A stretch of DNA of 33,948 nt from assembly GCA_049999725.1 (NCBI GenBank), contig JBNGIS010020566.1, forward strand, positions 1 to 33,948. The letters are read 5' to 3'. Numbering within the stretch: position 1 is the stretch's first letter; each line of letters begins with the position of its first letter. Below, piece by piece: positions 1-10,184 of this stretch. This DNA is from Haplomitrium mnioides (taxonomy: Eukaryota; Marchantiophyta; Haplomitriopsida; Calobryales). A program made the position numbers and the translations under genes. The notes beneath the pieces are model-generated. The model searched no databases, had not been told where the DNA came from, and was given only the letters and a program-made list of their open reading frames with translations.

Positions 1-54
1 TCCCTCAATTTTATGGTGCCTCTGCTGCCGGTTGCTGGCTCGACTCTAATTCTC

Positions 55-121
55 CTGCAAAAAAACCCCACGAAACACCCCCCCAACAAAACACACACTC
101 ACATACACACAAACAACTTAC
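55..121 (-). other. Candidate 67-nt intron, element 1
   Basis: On the minus strand, CAG/GTAAGT spans 124 down to 116 and a pyrimidine run ending TTTTTTTGCAG/G spans about 65 down to 54. The TAA that ends the upstream frame is part of the donor (AG-GTAA). Splicing would remove it, restore an AGG codon in phase 2, and leave the frame open through codons 53 to the window edge. The intron is GT/TG-rich and short for a plant, and I see no strong branch site. Element 2 has the equivalent donor, acceptor and phase. Confidence 0.5.
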
Positions 122-417
122 CTGCGGTTGTTGGACACCCTTGAGGGGGTCCCAGTTGAGCCCTCGTTTTTCCTTTGATCCTCGTACCCCTTCCATTTGT
201 CGAGGTGCCCCCTGGTGTCCCCACCTTTGGCCCCATCTACCGCTGATTTCCACTTGTGCTTTGGTTTGTCGTAAGCTGAGAATTTACGTTGGTGGACAGA
301 CTTCACACCCTCCTCCAACAGATCCCCCTCTGTTTCTTCACTCACCACTCGTACCCAGTAGTGGCACTCCGAGTCCTCTTCTTCCTCGGACCACACACTC
401 TCGTACTCTGCCTCTGA
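122..417 (-). other. In-frame coding extension behind the Gag-Pro TAG stop
   Basis: This is in the same frame as gag-pro. After the TAG at 418-420 the frame is open for about 98 codons until a TAA at 118-120. It starts acidic (SEAEYESV, then EEEEDSE) and becomes rich in Lys and Gly. I recognise no domain. It could be made by stop-codon readthrough, or the TAG could be a recent nonsense mutation in a longer polyprotein. It ends exactly at a consensus 5' splice site. Element 2 has an open frame at the same place that also runs into a splice donor in the same phase, although the residues do not align by eye. Confidence 0.5.
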
Positions 418-2721
418 CTATGTTTCTCCCAGATGAGGGACAGGCCCGTAATGCACTGTCGTTCTGTTGGGGCCGAACACCAGTGTAGAATTCCCCCAGT
501 TGTGAATTACATTGGTCCCATATAGCCACGGCCTCCCGATCAGCACCGGGTTAGGAGATGCTCTGGCATGTCGCATCACCAGGTAGTTGAGCTTGAATTC
601 CTCCCCTCCGATGAATGTCGGGACTTGCAGGAGAGAGCCCAATGGCTTTACGCGGGACCCATCCGCCAGCCTCATAATTCGGGCTGTGTGCTGGAATTCC
701 GTGAATCCCATCTTGTGAGCAGTCTCCTCCACCATGATGTTGACGCTCGCCCCTCCGTCTACGGGCACTAAGGACAAGGTGCAACCTACGATCTGGATGT
801 CGATCTCAGGAGCCCTTTTGTCCTCACAGACCAGCTGCTGATCTGATGGAGTTCCCACCTTGGGTAGCCTCTTCCTCCTCTTCGCACCCATCAGCAATTC
901 GCGGAGCTGTCTTCGATACAATGGGCTATCCTTGATGAGTTGGCCCATGGTTGCCGTGACAGGATAGTTTTTGATGTCCGCTTGAATGCTGTAGGGGGTG
1001 GCCTTTGTCACCTCTTCCGCTGCTGCAACCGTCTTTGGTACCTCTTGGGTCCCTCCCTGTTGCTTCCGGACCCCTTTGAGGGTTTCCTCTGCTGCCAGCT
1101 CTTCTTCCAGAGCCTCTAAGGCTTCCAACTGCTTCCTCACCTGGTCCTGCTGCTCCGGGTAGAACCATGTCGGATGATCTCGCCAATAATCAGGGTCATT
1201 CCGAGGTGAGGTCGCTCGAGCCACTTCCTTCTCAGCTCTTTTCTCGGTCTTCCTGTGGCCCCTTGTTTTGGCCTTGGCCCCTGCCCTGGTGACCACCCTG
1301 AAACACTCCTCCGATGTTGGTGTCTCCCAGCCTGGCAACTCAGCTTCCTCCTCCATGTCTAGAGTGAGCAGATTGACGTTTGAGGGGGGAGGAGGATTTA
1401 AGCTTGGCCCAGGGGGAGCATCTGGCCTTCCGTGTGGGCGATTCCTAGCTACATGCCCCTCCATTTTGCATTGGAAGTAGAGGGGATACGGTTGCTCCTG
1501 ATTGCTCTTCCGCAGCTCCGGACAGCTTGCTGAAACGTGATCGGGTTGGCCACAATTCCAACACACCATGATTGTGGTCCTGGGTGGCTGAGTCAAAGCC
1601 CACTGATTCATAGGCCCTGCGTTCCCTCCTGCAGGCCTGCTCAGAATTGTCCGAGGTCCCTCTTGGATTTGATACACTGTGTCTGGGGCCTCCTCCAAGA
1701 CATACTCCACCTCTTCTCTCACATACTCCAGTGCTTCCTCCCTTACATACTGCACAACATTGGTGTCATTCGGACATTCATGGGGGGAATGTCCGTGTTG
1801 CTTGCAGCGGACACACCAGACTCCAACTCTTCGAGTCGGCAGGGGTCTTCCCTCCGGTTTGATCCCTGCCATGAGGATGTTCATCGCCTCCATCTTGGCG
1901 CTCAGCTCCTCAATTCGATCCCTCCCCCCTGGATTCCTGCTAGCCTCGGGTTCGGGTTCGGTTTTCTTGTACCTCCATGTGCTGGCCCCCTTTTGATGAC
2001 GCACCTCCTTCACCTGTTTCTTCTTCTTTAGGTCCTTCTTCTTCTTCCTCCTCATGGATGACCGGTCCTCCTCTGAGCTGCTGCTGCTGGACTCATTCTC
2101 GCTTTCCGAGGAGGACTCGAAACTCTGATCCGTCTCCTCGTCACTGTCCGAGGTGTCCGAAGAATCGTCAGAGTCGTACTTGGACCTTGCCTTCCTCCGG
2201 GAACTGGTGGTAGCAGCCTTCACATGGGATCTGGTTGCATTGACTGCCATGTCGAGAGTCTGTGGATCCGTTTGGCGCACCCATGTCCCAATTCCTCTGG
2301 GGAGCGCTGCCAGGAACCACGCTGTGAGCATCCCATCCGTGGCTGGAGGATTCAGCTTTCTTGCCACCTTGTTGAAGCGTTGGAGGAACTTCCTCACAGA
2401 CTCCTTCTTTTTCATCCTGAGCTGACCCATCTTGATCAGCGCTTCGGTCTCTTCACCAATCCCCCTGAACTCTGCAATAAAGGCTGCCTTAAACGCATGC
2501 CAGTCCCTCTTGACGTTGTTTGGCAGGTCCTTGTACCAGGGTTGGGCCTCTCCTTTCAACACTGCCGGTAGGATTCCAAGCTTTACAAGGGCTTCCCCAT
2601 TCGCTGCTGCAGTGTTCTCGATGTCATCCAGCCATGCATCTGGGTCATCCTTCGGGTGTCCCTTGAAGGACCTGTATTTAAATCTTCCCCAAAGCCCAGA
2701 AGGTGGCACCTGGTTGGCCAT
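418..2721 (-). CDS. Gag-protease polyprotein of LTR retrotransposon
   Basis: A 767-residue frame counted from its first ATG (2719-2721). The frame is open upstream to a TAA at 2779-2781, but only GTG codons lie there. Residues about 20-165 look like a Retrotrans_gag capsid domain (PWYKDLP, W74, EFRGIG, LQRFNKVARKLN). Residues 183-220 are a Ser/Asp/Glu-rich tract, followed by a lysine cluster at 224-235 that could act as a nuclear signal or bind RNA. Zinc knuckles of CX2CX4HX4C form lie at C303-C316 and C387-C400. A third at 415-428 is degenerate, with Tyr and Arg replacing the outer cysteines. A coiled, acidic region (about 525-550) leads to a retropepsin-like domain with VDGGAS (D655) and a C-terminal LIGRPWL motif (727-733). 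These are typical of plant Ty3/Gypsy elements. Gag would form the particle and bind RNA; protease would cleave it. No RT motif follows. The frame looks intact except that it stops at TAG (418-420). Confidence 0.92.
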   Translation of the reverse strand: MANQVPPSGLWGRFKYRSFKGHPKDDPDAWLDDIENTAAANGEALVKLGILPAVLKGEAQPWYKDLPNNVKRDWHAFKAAFIAEFRGIGEETEALIKMGQLRMKKKESVRKFLQRFNKVARKLNPPATDGMLTAWFLAALPRGIGTWVRQTDPQTLDMAVNATRSHVKAATTSSRRKARSKYDSDDSSDTSDSDEETDQSFESSSESENESSSSSSEEDRSSMRRKKKKDLKKKKQVKEVRHQKGASTWRYKKTEPEPEASRNPGGRDRIEELSAKMEAMNILMAGIKPEGRPLPTRRVGVWCVRCKQHGHSPHECPNDTNVVQYVREEALEYVREEVEYVLEEAPDTVYQIQEGPRTILSRPAGGNAGPMNQWALTQPPRTTIMVCWNCGQPDHVSASCPELRKSNQEQPYPLYFQCKMEGHVARNRPHGRPDAPPGPSLNPPPPSNVNLLTLDMEEEAELPGWETPTSEECFRVVTRAGAKAKTRGHRKTEKRAEKEVARATSPRNDPDYWRDHPTWFYPEQQDQVRKQLEALEALEEELAAEETLKGVRKQQGGTQEVPKTVAAAEEVTKATPYSIQADIKNYPVTATMGQLIKDSPLYRRQLRELLMGAKRRKRLPKVGTPSDQQLVCEDKRAPEIDIQIVGCTLSLVPVDGGASVNIMVEETAHKMGFTEFQHTARIMRLADGSRVKPLGSLLQVPTFIGGEEFKLNYLVMRHARASPNPVLIGRPWLYGTNVIHNWGNSTLVFGPNRTTVHYGPVPHLGET

Positions 2722-2903
2722 CCCTCCACTGGCCACTGCCACTTCCACCCAGGGATTCCTTCCTTCCGCCACTCTTCCTTAACATGCTCAACCCCTAGCT
2801 GCTCTGTTTCTCAGGAGTGGCTTTCTCTCCAACTGACTTGAGTCTCTTGTGCACACAGTGGTCTTTCTGGTTCGGGTTGGTCTCAGGTTTTTCAAACCCT
2901 TAG

Positions 2904-2920
2904 CCCTCCTTCTAGCGCCA
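2904..2920 (-). other. Primer binding site, element 1
   Basis: Minus strand TGGCGCTAGAAGGAGGG, starting 8 nt inside the LTR end (GCGACA, then TGAATTTT, then TGG). TGG pairs with a tRNA 3' CCA, and TGGCGC-type sites are frequent in Ty3/Gypsy plant elements. I cannot name the primer tRNA from the sequence alone. Confidence 0.7.
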
Positions 2921-3182
2921 AAAATTCATGTCGCTCTCCTGTTCCAGGCCTTAACCTTTTCATGCCCCATTTCAATGCAGGGGAGAACAGGTTTGCGGGC
3001 TTTGGGGTTCTTTTCTGAATGGCCCCTCGCCAGTTACCACTTTCAAACCTTAAGGACTCTTCTTCTCCTTCCAGGCCTGTTGTGCTTCTCTCACTCTTCT
3101 TCTTCACACACTCAAGTCAACCATTCATATCATACACACAGGTCCACATCCATAACACCCAGCTCTTGTGTGATTCTTCCTC

Positions 3183-3188
3183 TTTATT
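3183..3188 (-). terminator. LTR polyadenylation signal, element 1
   Basis: AATAAA on the minus strand within R, about 450 nt downstream of the TATA box. It is conserved in the right LTR of element 2 at 27517-27522, in matching flanking sequence. Confidence 0.5.
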
Positions 3189-3631
3189 CTTAGGACCCAA
3201 TGACTTAGGCCTTGCCACTTTATTTGTGCTTGGGCACAATGGTGCTGGTGATCTGCACAGCTGAACACACCACAGCTCTGGACTCCCCCTTTCAGGGTGG
3301 TCACAGGTCTGATACAACTATTCCTAACTATGCTAAGCTGCACTACTTCCTAACTATCCTAACATGCACTGATTCCTAACTAATTCCTAACTATGCAAAT
3401 AGAATCAGGAACAGAGAGCATTCACCCCCAGGATACCAGACTTGTGTCAAGGGATTGGACTCCCCCTTCAAGTGTGTTCCCAGGGTCTGCTCAGCTGATC
3501 TGATGTCCACTAATCTAATAACTCAAAGGGACACACATGCGGAAAGGAAATCTAACTAAACATATAGACAACCACATTTATACAATGTACAAGAGAAAAC
3601 AGAGTCCTTGAAAGCCCTCTGGAATTCTAAC

Positions 3632-3639
3632 TATTTATA
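3632..3639 (-). promoter_or_regulatory. LTR TATA box, element 1
   Basis: TATAAATA on the minus strand. Transcription would start about 25-32 nt downstream, near 3605. The right LTR of element 2 has a related TATAATTC at the aligned site (27934-27941). Confidence 0.55.
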
Positions 3640-3871
3640 CTTCCCTTGTGAATCCCGCTGCCTTACAACTGCAGCCCAGCAACCCACACACCTTCCACTC
3701 CAGATAGTTTTTCTACTTCCCTCGTGAGAAGCCCTGCTTTTACTTCCTCAGGCTAGGAAGAGAGTTTCTTTTACTTCCACCTCTGGAAGACAGCTCTACT
3801 AGCTGCCGGTAGCCCACTCCACCCTCGAGCCTCAATAGGTCATCCCGCGCAGTGCGCAGGCACTAACGCAG

Positions 3872-3892
3872 CCCCCCCCCCCCCCCCCCCCC
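3872..3892. repeat. 21-base C homopolymer in U3
   Basis: Uninterrupted run of 21 C on the plus strand. The aligned position in the right LTR of element 2 (about 28173) has only a short C run. It is either a replication-slippage tract or a sequencing-length artefact. Confidence 0.8.
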
Positions 3893-3984
3893 TCTCAGCT
3901 CCACTTGCAGAAGAATACACACCAGAGTGTTCTCCGAACACTCTAGGTTGATGCGCTTGCACAGGATAATGCCGAGAGACTCCC

Positions 3985-4560
3985 AGCTCACTACCAAGCA
4001 GCCTCTCCTTAGTTCTCGGCTGACCGAATCCCCCTTCCAAGCTATCGTATCAGTAACCCTCCGCCCTGGTCCGCCTGCAGGGACGAGTTCACCTGGATCA
4101 CCCGAGCATCCAGAGCTCCCTACTCATGCCACACTCGGTGCCCCTCCAGTCCACTTCCGAATCCCCTGGTTCCCCTTGAGCGAGTAACTCTGCTTCACGT
4201 AGCCTTCAATTGAATGATTGCCCTGCCTTACCATGCGCAATCCCCTTTCTTGCTATCGTTGTCACCCCGCAATGGCCCGCGAAACGCCGAGACGACCCCT
4301 AGCTCACTACCAAGCAGCCTCTCCTTAGTTCTCAACCGATCGAAAACCCCTTCTGAGCTATCGTATCAGTAACCCTCCGCCTTGGTTCGCCTGTAGGGAC
4401 GAGTTCACCTGGATCGCCCCAGCATCCAGAGCTCACTACTCATGCAACACTCGGCACCCCTCCAGTCCACCTCCGAATCCCCCGGCTCCCCTTGAGCGAG
4501 TAACTCTGCTTCATGTAGCAATTCAATTGAGTAATCGCCCTGCCTTACCATGCGCGAATC
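3985..4560. repeat. 316-bp tandem duplication inside the LTR
   Basis: The segment starting at 3985 (AGCTCACTACCAAGCAGCC) recurs at 4301, 316 bp later, with recognisable identity to about 4560. The second copy is slightly shorter. Element 2 LTRs carry the same duplication with a period near 271 bp (about 22567/22839 and 28275/28546), so it predates the copies and has changed in length. Confidence 0.75.
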
Positions 4561-4959
4561 GCGAGCCCCGCAGCGCTATACCTCCAACAATTGCCCGTGC
4601 ATCAACCTCGAAGAATTCCAATGTCGCCTAGGTATACTCCCCCGCAACTCGCGAGCCCGATCCCACGAATGGTCGTTAATCCCATTTTGCTTCGTGGAGT
4701 TGGGAGGTGACGACGTGTGGCGCCTGACAGTTAATCCCGTTGCAATGGACGAGTAGCGCGCACCGCGTGTCCTGTAGTTGATCGAAGGAAACACGAGGTC
4801 AACGGTAACAACTCCGAGGAATCTTGCGGGAAGAGATTCCGCAGATTCCCGTAGGAGCAAGTCCGAAGGGGCTATCGGAACCGAGTTTCGCAGTGCCCCA
4901 CGGAACCGATTCCAAGGAATCTCCTTCGATCCCCCGTAGATGCTCCTCTCCTCTCCTCG

Positions 4960-5210
4960 CGCCACGTCCTCCGTTGCACCGCCGTCCGCCGCCGCCCCGC
5001 AAGGGGGTAGGCTGACCGTCGCGCACACTACTCCGTCCGCAGTTGACCCGCACCTTGCCCGAGGTCGGATGAACTCTCCTCTTTGTGACGCGTGTCCCGT
5101 GAGTCGCTTCGGGGTCCCTGGAGTTGCCACGTCCTCCGAAGGGCGCCGTCTGCCGCCGCCCCGCAAAGGGGTAGGCGGACCGTCGCGTTGACCTTCATCC
5201 GATGTTGACC
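4960..5210. repeat. 163-bp subrepeat with CCGCAAAGGGGTAGG core
   Basis: Two copies of a GC-rich unit whose cores (CCGCAAGGG/CCGCAAAGGG) start at 4997 and 5161, each followed by GACCGTCGCG and a TTGACC motif. The left LTR of element 2 has three copies (near 23512, 23675 and 23788). The solo LTR has one on the opposite strand, near 14860. Confidence 0.7.
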
Positions 5211-8200
5211 CCCGGAAACCCTTCCTTGCTTCCCAGCGTGTCACGTTTCCGAAGCCGTCCGTGGAATCACTATGCTCGCCGAGTAAGAACTGTTGCCGAT
5301 TGTCGCCATTTCGTCCTTCCCTCGAGATAAGAACCAAACATGCGCATGAGGCTCCCGTTGTTATATGTTGCGAAAGCTCGATATAGGGACTGCAAGGCCC
5401 CTTAGGACCGTTAGTCTCTCTGACGAACTGTCAGATGTTGCCGTTGGACCCCACCAAAGCTTCGCCCCAGGTCTTGCCGGAGCTACGATGAATCTCCCTT
5501 TCGGCTGCGCTTGTTCCCCCGTCGGTCGCACCGGCGTTCTCTTGATTTTCCGGCCGCCCCATCTTGCCACCCGATTCACCGATAGATCGTCTTTTTGGCG
5601 TACCCTTCGTTTCCCCCAACCGGATCGGCGCCACATCGCTCTTCTGGCTTAGCCTTCTTCCCATTGGTCGGTTCATGATGGATCGCCGTTTCCTCACTGA
5701 TATCAGCACCTCGTTTGAACCGGATCGCCGCCAAGTTCCCGTTTTGCCTTTGCTCGCTCTTACTCGGCTCGCTAGGTGATCTGTCCCCCTTTCGGCTCTC
5801 CTCTCCTCTTCCTCTTGGATCTGCGATGTATCGCCCTTACGGCCCTCCTCCGTTTTCCTTCGGCCAGACCCGCGATAATTCGTTGTTTCAAGCCTTCCTC
5901 CTTGCTCCCCTATTGGGTCTCTCGCGGATCCCTCTTAAGCGGGGTGCCCCACGTCGTAAGATGGTTCGGAACCCCGCTAAGTGGGCTCCCCACTTAGGGA
6001 GGCGGCTTTCCGCAAACCCGCGGGCCTCCTGCTGCCGCTACGTCGTCTGTGGAATCCTGCGAAGGCCACTGGAGATGCCACGTTTCCGTGGAACCTCGCG
6101 GGACCTCTCGGGGAGTTCACTCTTTCCTCGGGACTTACCGACTCGGATGGATCGTTCGATCGACCTCTGCAGAGTTCGCTGTTGCCTGCGGGATTGAGGC
6201 GTCCCTCTTCCCTGGCCTTGCTCGCCCTCGTTACGATCTTGCCTCCTCTTGTCAGCTCTCGATCCTTGCTTCCCGATTTGTAGCCGCTGCAGGACCCCCG
6301 CGATCTGCCCTTTCTTCGGAGTGCCTTCGGGTGTCCTTGTTGTTGATCCCCTCTTCTTCCTCCTGCGATCGCCTCGCCATGGGTTGCGAGTCTGCTCCTT
6401 CTCCCCAGCTCCCATCCCCGCATCCTCCTTAGGCCCACGGATTCCCGCTGGCCTGCTTTGAATTTGAAATTGGGGCCCCTCCCCTGGCTGGCGATCCTTG
6501 CTTGCCTTCCTCCTCTCCTCCGCCATGATCCTGTTTCCCTCCCATGACTCATGCACCATGCTCTTAACAGCTGTTTGAGGTAATTAGCTGTTCGTGAGGG
6601 CCTTGACACTTGCAAAGGGAACACTATGGCCAGTGGTGCTTCTAATTTTGTGAATTCAACTTGAATTCTCCAAAGCACTGGCTGACAGATTTGGAAATGA
6701 AAGTTGGAGCTCCGAATATAGAACATATATCAATTCTGCTAGAAATGACATGGAAACATTGGAAATAGAAGTGGGTGCTCACTCACCAAATATTGTATCC
6801 ATTCTACCAAATAGGATTTGGAAATGAAAGTTTGAGCTCCACATGTAGAACATATATCAATTCTGCTAGATATGACATGGAAACATTCGAAATAGAAGTC
6901 TATGCTAACTCACCACACATTGTATCCATTTTTCCAAATAGGATTTGGAAATGAAAGTTGGAGCTCCACATGAAGAATATATATCAATTCTGGTAGATAT
7001 GACCTAGAAACATTGGAAATGGAAATAAGTGCTAACTCACGAAACATTATATCCATTCTACCAAATAGGATTTGGAAATGAAGGTTGAAGCTCCTCATGA
7101 AGAACATATATCAATTTTGCTAGATATGACATAGAAACATTGGAAATAGAAATCGTTGCTCACTGAACAAACATTGTATCCATTCTGCCAAATAGGATTT
7201 GGAAATGAAAGTTGGAGCTTCACATGAAAAACATATATAATTTCTACTAGATATGAAATGGAAACATTGGAAATAGAAGTGGGTTCTCACTAACCAAACA
7301 TTGTATCCATTCTACCAAACATGATTTCGAAAGAAAGGTTGGAGCTCCACATCAAGAACATATAAAAATTCTGCTGGATGTGACCTAGAAACATTGGAAA
7401 TAGAAGTGCGTGCTCACCCACCAAATATTGTATCCACTCTACTAAATAGAATTCTGAAATGACAGTTTGAGCTCAACATTAAGAACATATATCAATTTTG
7501 CTACTAAAGACATGGAAGTATTGGAAATAAAGTGGGTGCTCACTCCCTAAACATTGTATCCATTCTACAAAATAGGATTTGGAATTGAAAGTTGGAGCTC
7601 TACATGAAGAACATATATCAATTCCACTAGATATGAAATGGAAACATTGAAAATAGAAGATTGTGCTCACTCACCAAACATTGTATCCATTCTACCGAAT
7701 AGAATTTGGAAATGAAAAATGGAGGTCCTAATGAAAAACATATATCAATTCTGCTAGATATGACATGCTAACATTGGAAAAAGAAGTTGGTGCTCACTCA
7801 CCAAACAATGTATACATTTTACCGAATAGGATTTGGAAATGAAAGTTGGAGCTCGGAATGGAAAACATATATCAATTCTGCTAGACAAGACATGGAGACA
7901 TTGGAAATAGAAGTGGGTGCTCACTCACCAAACATTGTATCTGTTCTACAAAATAGGATTTGAAGTAGGAAGTTGGAGCTCCATATGAAGAACATATATC
8001 AATTCTTGTAAATATGACATGCAAACATTGGGAATAGAAGTTTGTGCTCACTCATCAAACATTGTATCCATGCTACCAAAAAGAATTTGGAAATGAAAGT
8101 TGGAGCTCCACATGAAGAACATATGTCAATTCTGCTAGACATGACCTGGAAACATTGGAAATAGAAGTGGATGCTCACTCACCAAACAGTGTATCCATTC

Positions 8201-8770
8201 TACCAAATAGGATTTCGAAATGAAAGTTGGAGCTTCACATGAAGAACATATATCAATTTTGCTAGATATAATATGCAAACATTGGAAATAGAAGTCTGTG
8301 TTCAGTCACCAAACATTGTATCAATTCTACCAAATAGGATTTGGAAATGAAAGTTGGAGCTCCACATGAAGAATATATATCAATTGAGCTAGACATGACA
8401 TGGAAACAATTGAGATAGAAGTGGGTGCTCACTCACAAAACATTGTATCCATTCCACAAATAGGATTTGGAAATGAAAGTTGGAGCTCTACATGAAGAAC
8501 ATATATCAATTCAACTAGATATAACATAGAAACATTGGAAATAGATGTGGGTGCTCACCCACCAAACATTGTATCCATTCTACCAAATAGGATTTGGAAA
8601 TGAAAGTTGGAGCTCCACATGAAGAAAATATATCAATTCTTCTAGATATAACATGGAAACATTGGAAATAGAAGTGGGTGCTCACTCACGAAACATTGTA
8701 TCCATTCTAGCAAATAGGATTTGGAAATAAAAGTTGGAGCCTAACATGAAGAACATATATCAATTCTATT

Positions 8771-10070
8771 GGACATGACATGGAAATATTGGAAATAGAA
8801 TTGCGTGCTCACTCACAAAACATTGTATCCATTCTACGAAATAAGATTTGGAAAAAAGTTGGAGCTCTACATGAAGAACATATATCAGTTCTGCTAGATA
8901 TGATATGGAAACAATCAAAATTGAAGTGGGTGCTAACTTACAAAACATTGTATCCATTCTATCCAATAGGATTTGGAAATAAAAGCTTGAGGTCCACATG
9001 AAGAACATATATATAAATTCTTTTAGATATGACATGGAAACATTGGAAATACAAGTGGGTACTCACTCACCAAACATTGTCTCCATTCTACCAAATAGGA
9101 TTTGAAAATGAAAGTTGAAGCCCTACATGAAGAACATACATCAATTCTGCTAGACATGACATGGAAACATTGGAAATAAAAGTGGGTGCTCACTCACCAA
9201 ACATTGTATCTATTGTACCAAATAGGATTTGGAAATGAAAGTTGGAGCTCCTTATGAAGAACATATATCAATTCTGTTAGATATAACATGGAAACGTTGG
9301 AAATAGAAGTGGCTACTCACTCACCAAACATTGGATCCATTCTATCAAATTGGATTTGGAAATCAAAGTTGGAGCTCAACATAAGGAAAATATATCAATT
9401 CTTCTATATATGACATGGAAACGTTTGAAATANNNNNNNNNNGAAAATATATCAATTCTTCTATATATGACATGGAAACGTTTGAAATAGAAGTGGGTGC
9501 TCACTCACAAAACATTGTATCCATTCTATCAAATAGGATTTGGAAATGAAAGCTTGAGGTCCACATGAAGAACATATATAAATTCTTCTAGATATAACAT
9601 AGAAACATTGGAAATAGAAGTAGGTGCTCACACTCCAAACATTGTATCCATTCTACCAAATAGGATTTGTAAATGAAAGTTGGAGCCCTACATGCAGAAC
9701 ATATATCAATTCTGCTAGACAAGACATGTAAACATTGGAAATAGAAGTGGGTGATCACTTACGAAACATTGCATCCATTATAGCAAATAGGATTTGGAAA
9801 TAAAAGTTAGGGCCCGACATGAAGAACATATATCAATTCTGCTGGACATGACATTGAAATATTGGAAATAAAATAGGGTGCTCACTCACGAAACATTGTA
9901 TCCATTCTACGAAATAAGATTTGGAAATGAAGGTTGGAGCTCCACATGAAGAACATATATCAATTCTGCTGGATATGATATTTAAACAATAAAAATTGAA
10001 GTGGGTGCAAACTTACAAAACATTGCATCCATTCTATCCAATAGGATTTGGAAATGAAAGCTTGAGGTCC
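8771..10070. repeat. 8-monomer higher-order repeat in satellite block 1
   Basis: A distinctive order of variant monomers occurs twice: GGACATGACAT with AATATTGG, then ACGAAATAAGATTTG, then AAACAAT with ATTGAAGTG, then ATCCAATAGG, then GCTTGAGGTCC. The GGACATG markers are at 8771 and 9844, 1073 bp apart. After subtracting the 57-bp assembly artefact at 9386-9489 this is 1016 bp, exactly 8 x 127. A half-period copy of the GCTTGAGGTCC marker lies at 9556. Confidence 0.7.
9386..9489. other. Contig-overlap artefact around a 10-N gap
   Basis: The 47 bases 9386-9432 are repeated exactly at 9443-9489, on either side of the N run 9433-9442. The local monomer spacing is 184 bp, and removing 57 bp (47 + 10) gives exactly 127. 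The gap is almost certainly an unmerged overlap and not missing sequence. Confidence 0.9.
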
Positions 10071-10174
10071 ACATGGAGAACATTTGTATAAATTCTGCTA
10101 GATATGACATGGAAACATTGGAAATACAAGTGGGTACTCACTCACCAAACATTGTGTGCATTCTACCAAATAGG

Positions 10175-10184
10175 NNNNNNNNNN
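10175..10184. other. 10-N gap inside a satellite monomer
   Basis: The flanks predict about 18 bases of ordinary monomer sequence (from ATTTGGAAAT to AAGTTG) at this place, so the N run is a placeholder and not a measured size. Confidence 0.8.

Larger units (their letters stand above)
1..6687 (-). mobile_element. Ty3/Gypsy-like LTR retrotransposon, element 1 (partial)
   Basis: Minus-strand element cut by the left window edge. In element order it has a 5' LTR (6687 down to 2929), a primer binding site, a short leader, a gag-protease frame, an in-frame extension, a candidate short intron, and a few codons beyond. Bases 1-54 match element 2 at about 25432-25485, where the LTR ends only 46 bp further left. 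By analogy this interior is probably about 2.97 kb and complete to within about 50 bp, which leaves no room for reverse transcriptase, RNase H or integrase. That makes it look like a natural non-autonomous element of the LARD/TR-GAG type. The right end (TGTCAGCC on the minus strand) abuts satellite at 6688. The target duplication cannot be tested because the other end is outside the window. Confidence 0.88.
2929..6687 (-). repeat. 5' LTR of element 1 (3.76 kb)
   Basis: Minus-strand limits are TGTCAGCC...GAGCGACA (TG...CA). The boundaries were set by alignment with both LTRs of element 2 and by the satellite junction at 6688. The LTR is unusually long. U3 (about 6687-3605) is GC- and CpG-rich and holds 47-50 bp subrepeats, a palindrome, a 316-bp tandem duplication and a 163-bp duplication. 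R and U5 (about 3605-2929) are inferred from a TATA box and an AATAAA signal. Large open frames on both strands in U3 (up to about 250 codons) follow from its base composition and are not called genes. Confidence 0.85.

Noticed and set aside
1537-2213. Plus-strand ORFs opposite gag-pro
   Set aside because: Shadows of the minus-strand gag-pro frame, rich in Ser/Leu/Pro because they lie opposite its acidic and lysine-rich stretches.
2722-2772. Longer gag start at a GTG codon (2772)
   Set aside because: Eukaryotic initiation at GTG is unlikely. The first in-frame ATG at 2721 keeps the whole capsid domain.
4576-6726. Open frames of about 250 codons on both strands of the LTR
   Set aside because: GC-rich, Arg/Ser/Pro-rich, overlapping on opposite strands, crossing subrepeats and even the LTR/satellite border. 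No domain recognised. Best explained by composition.
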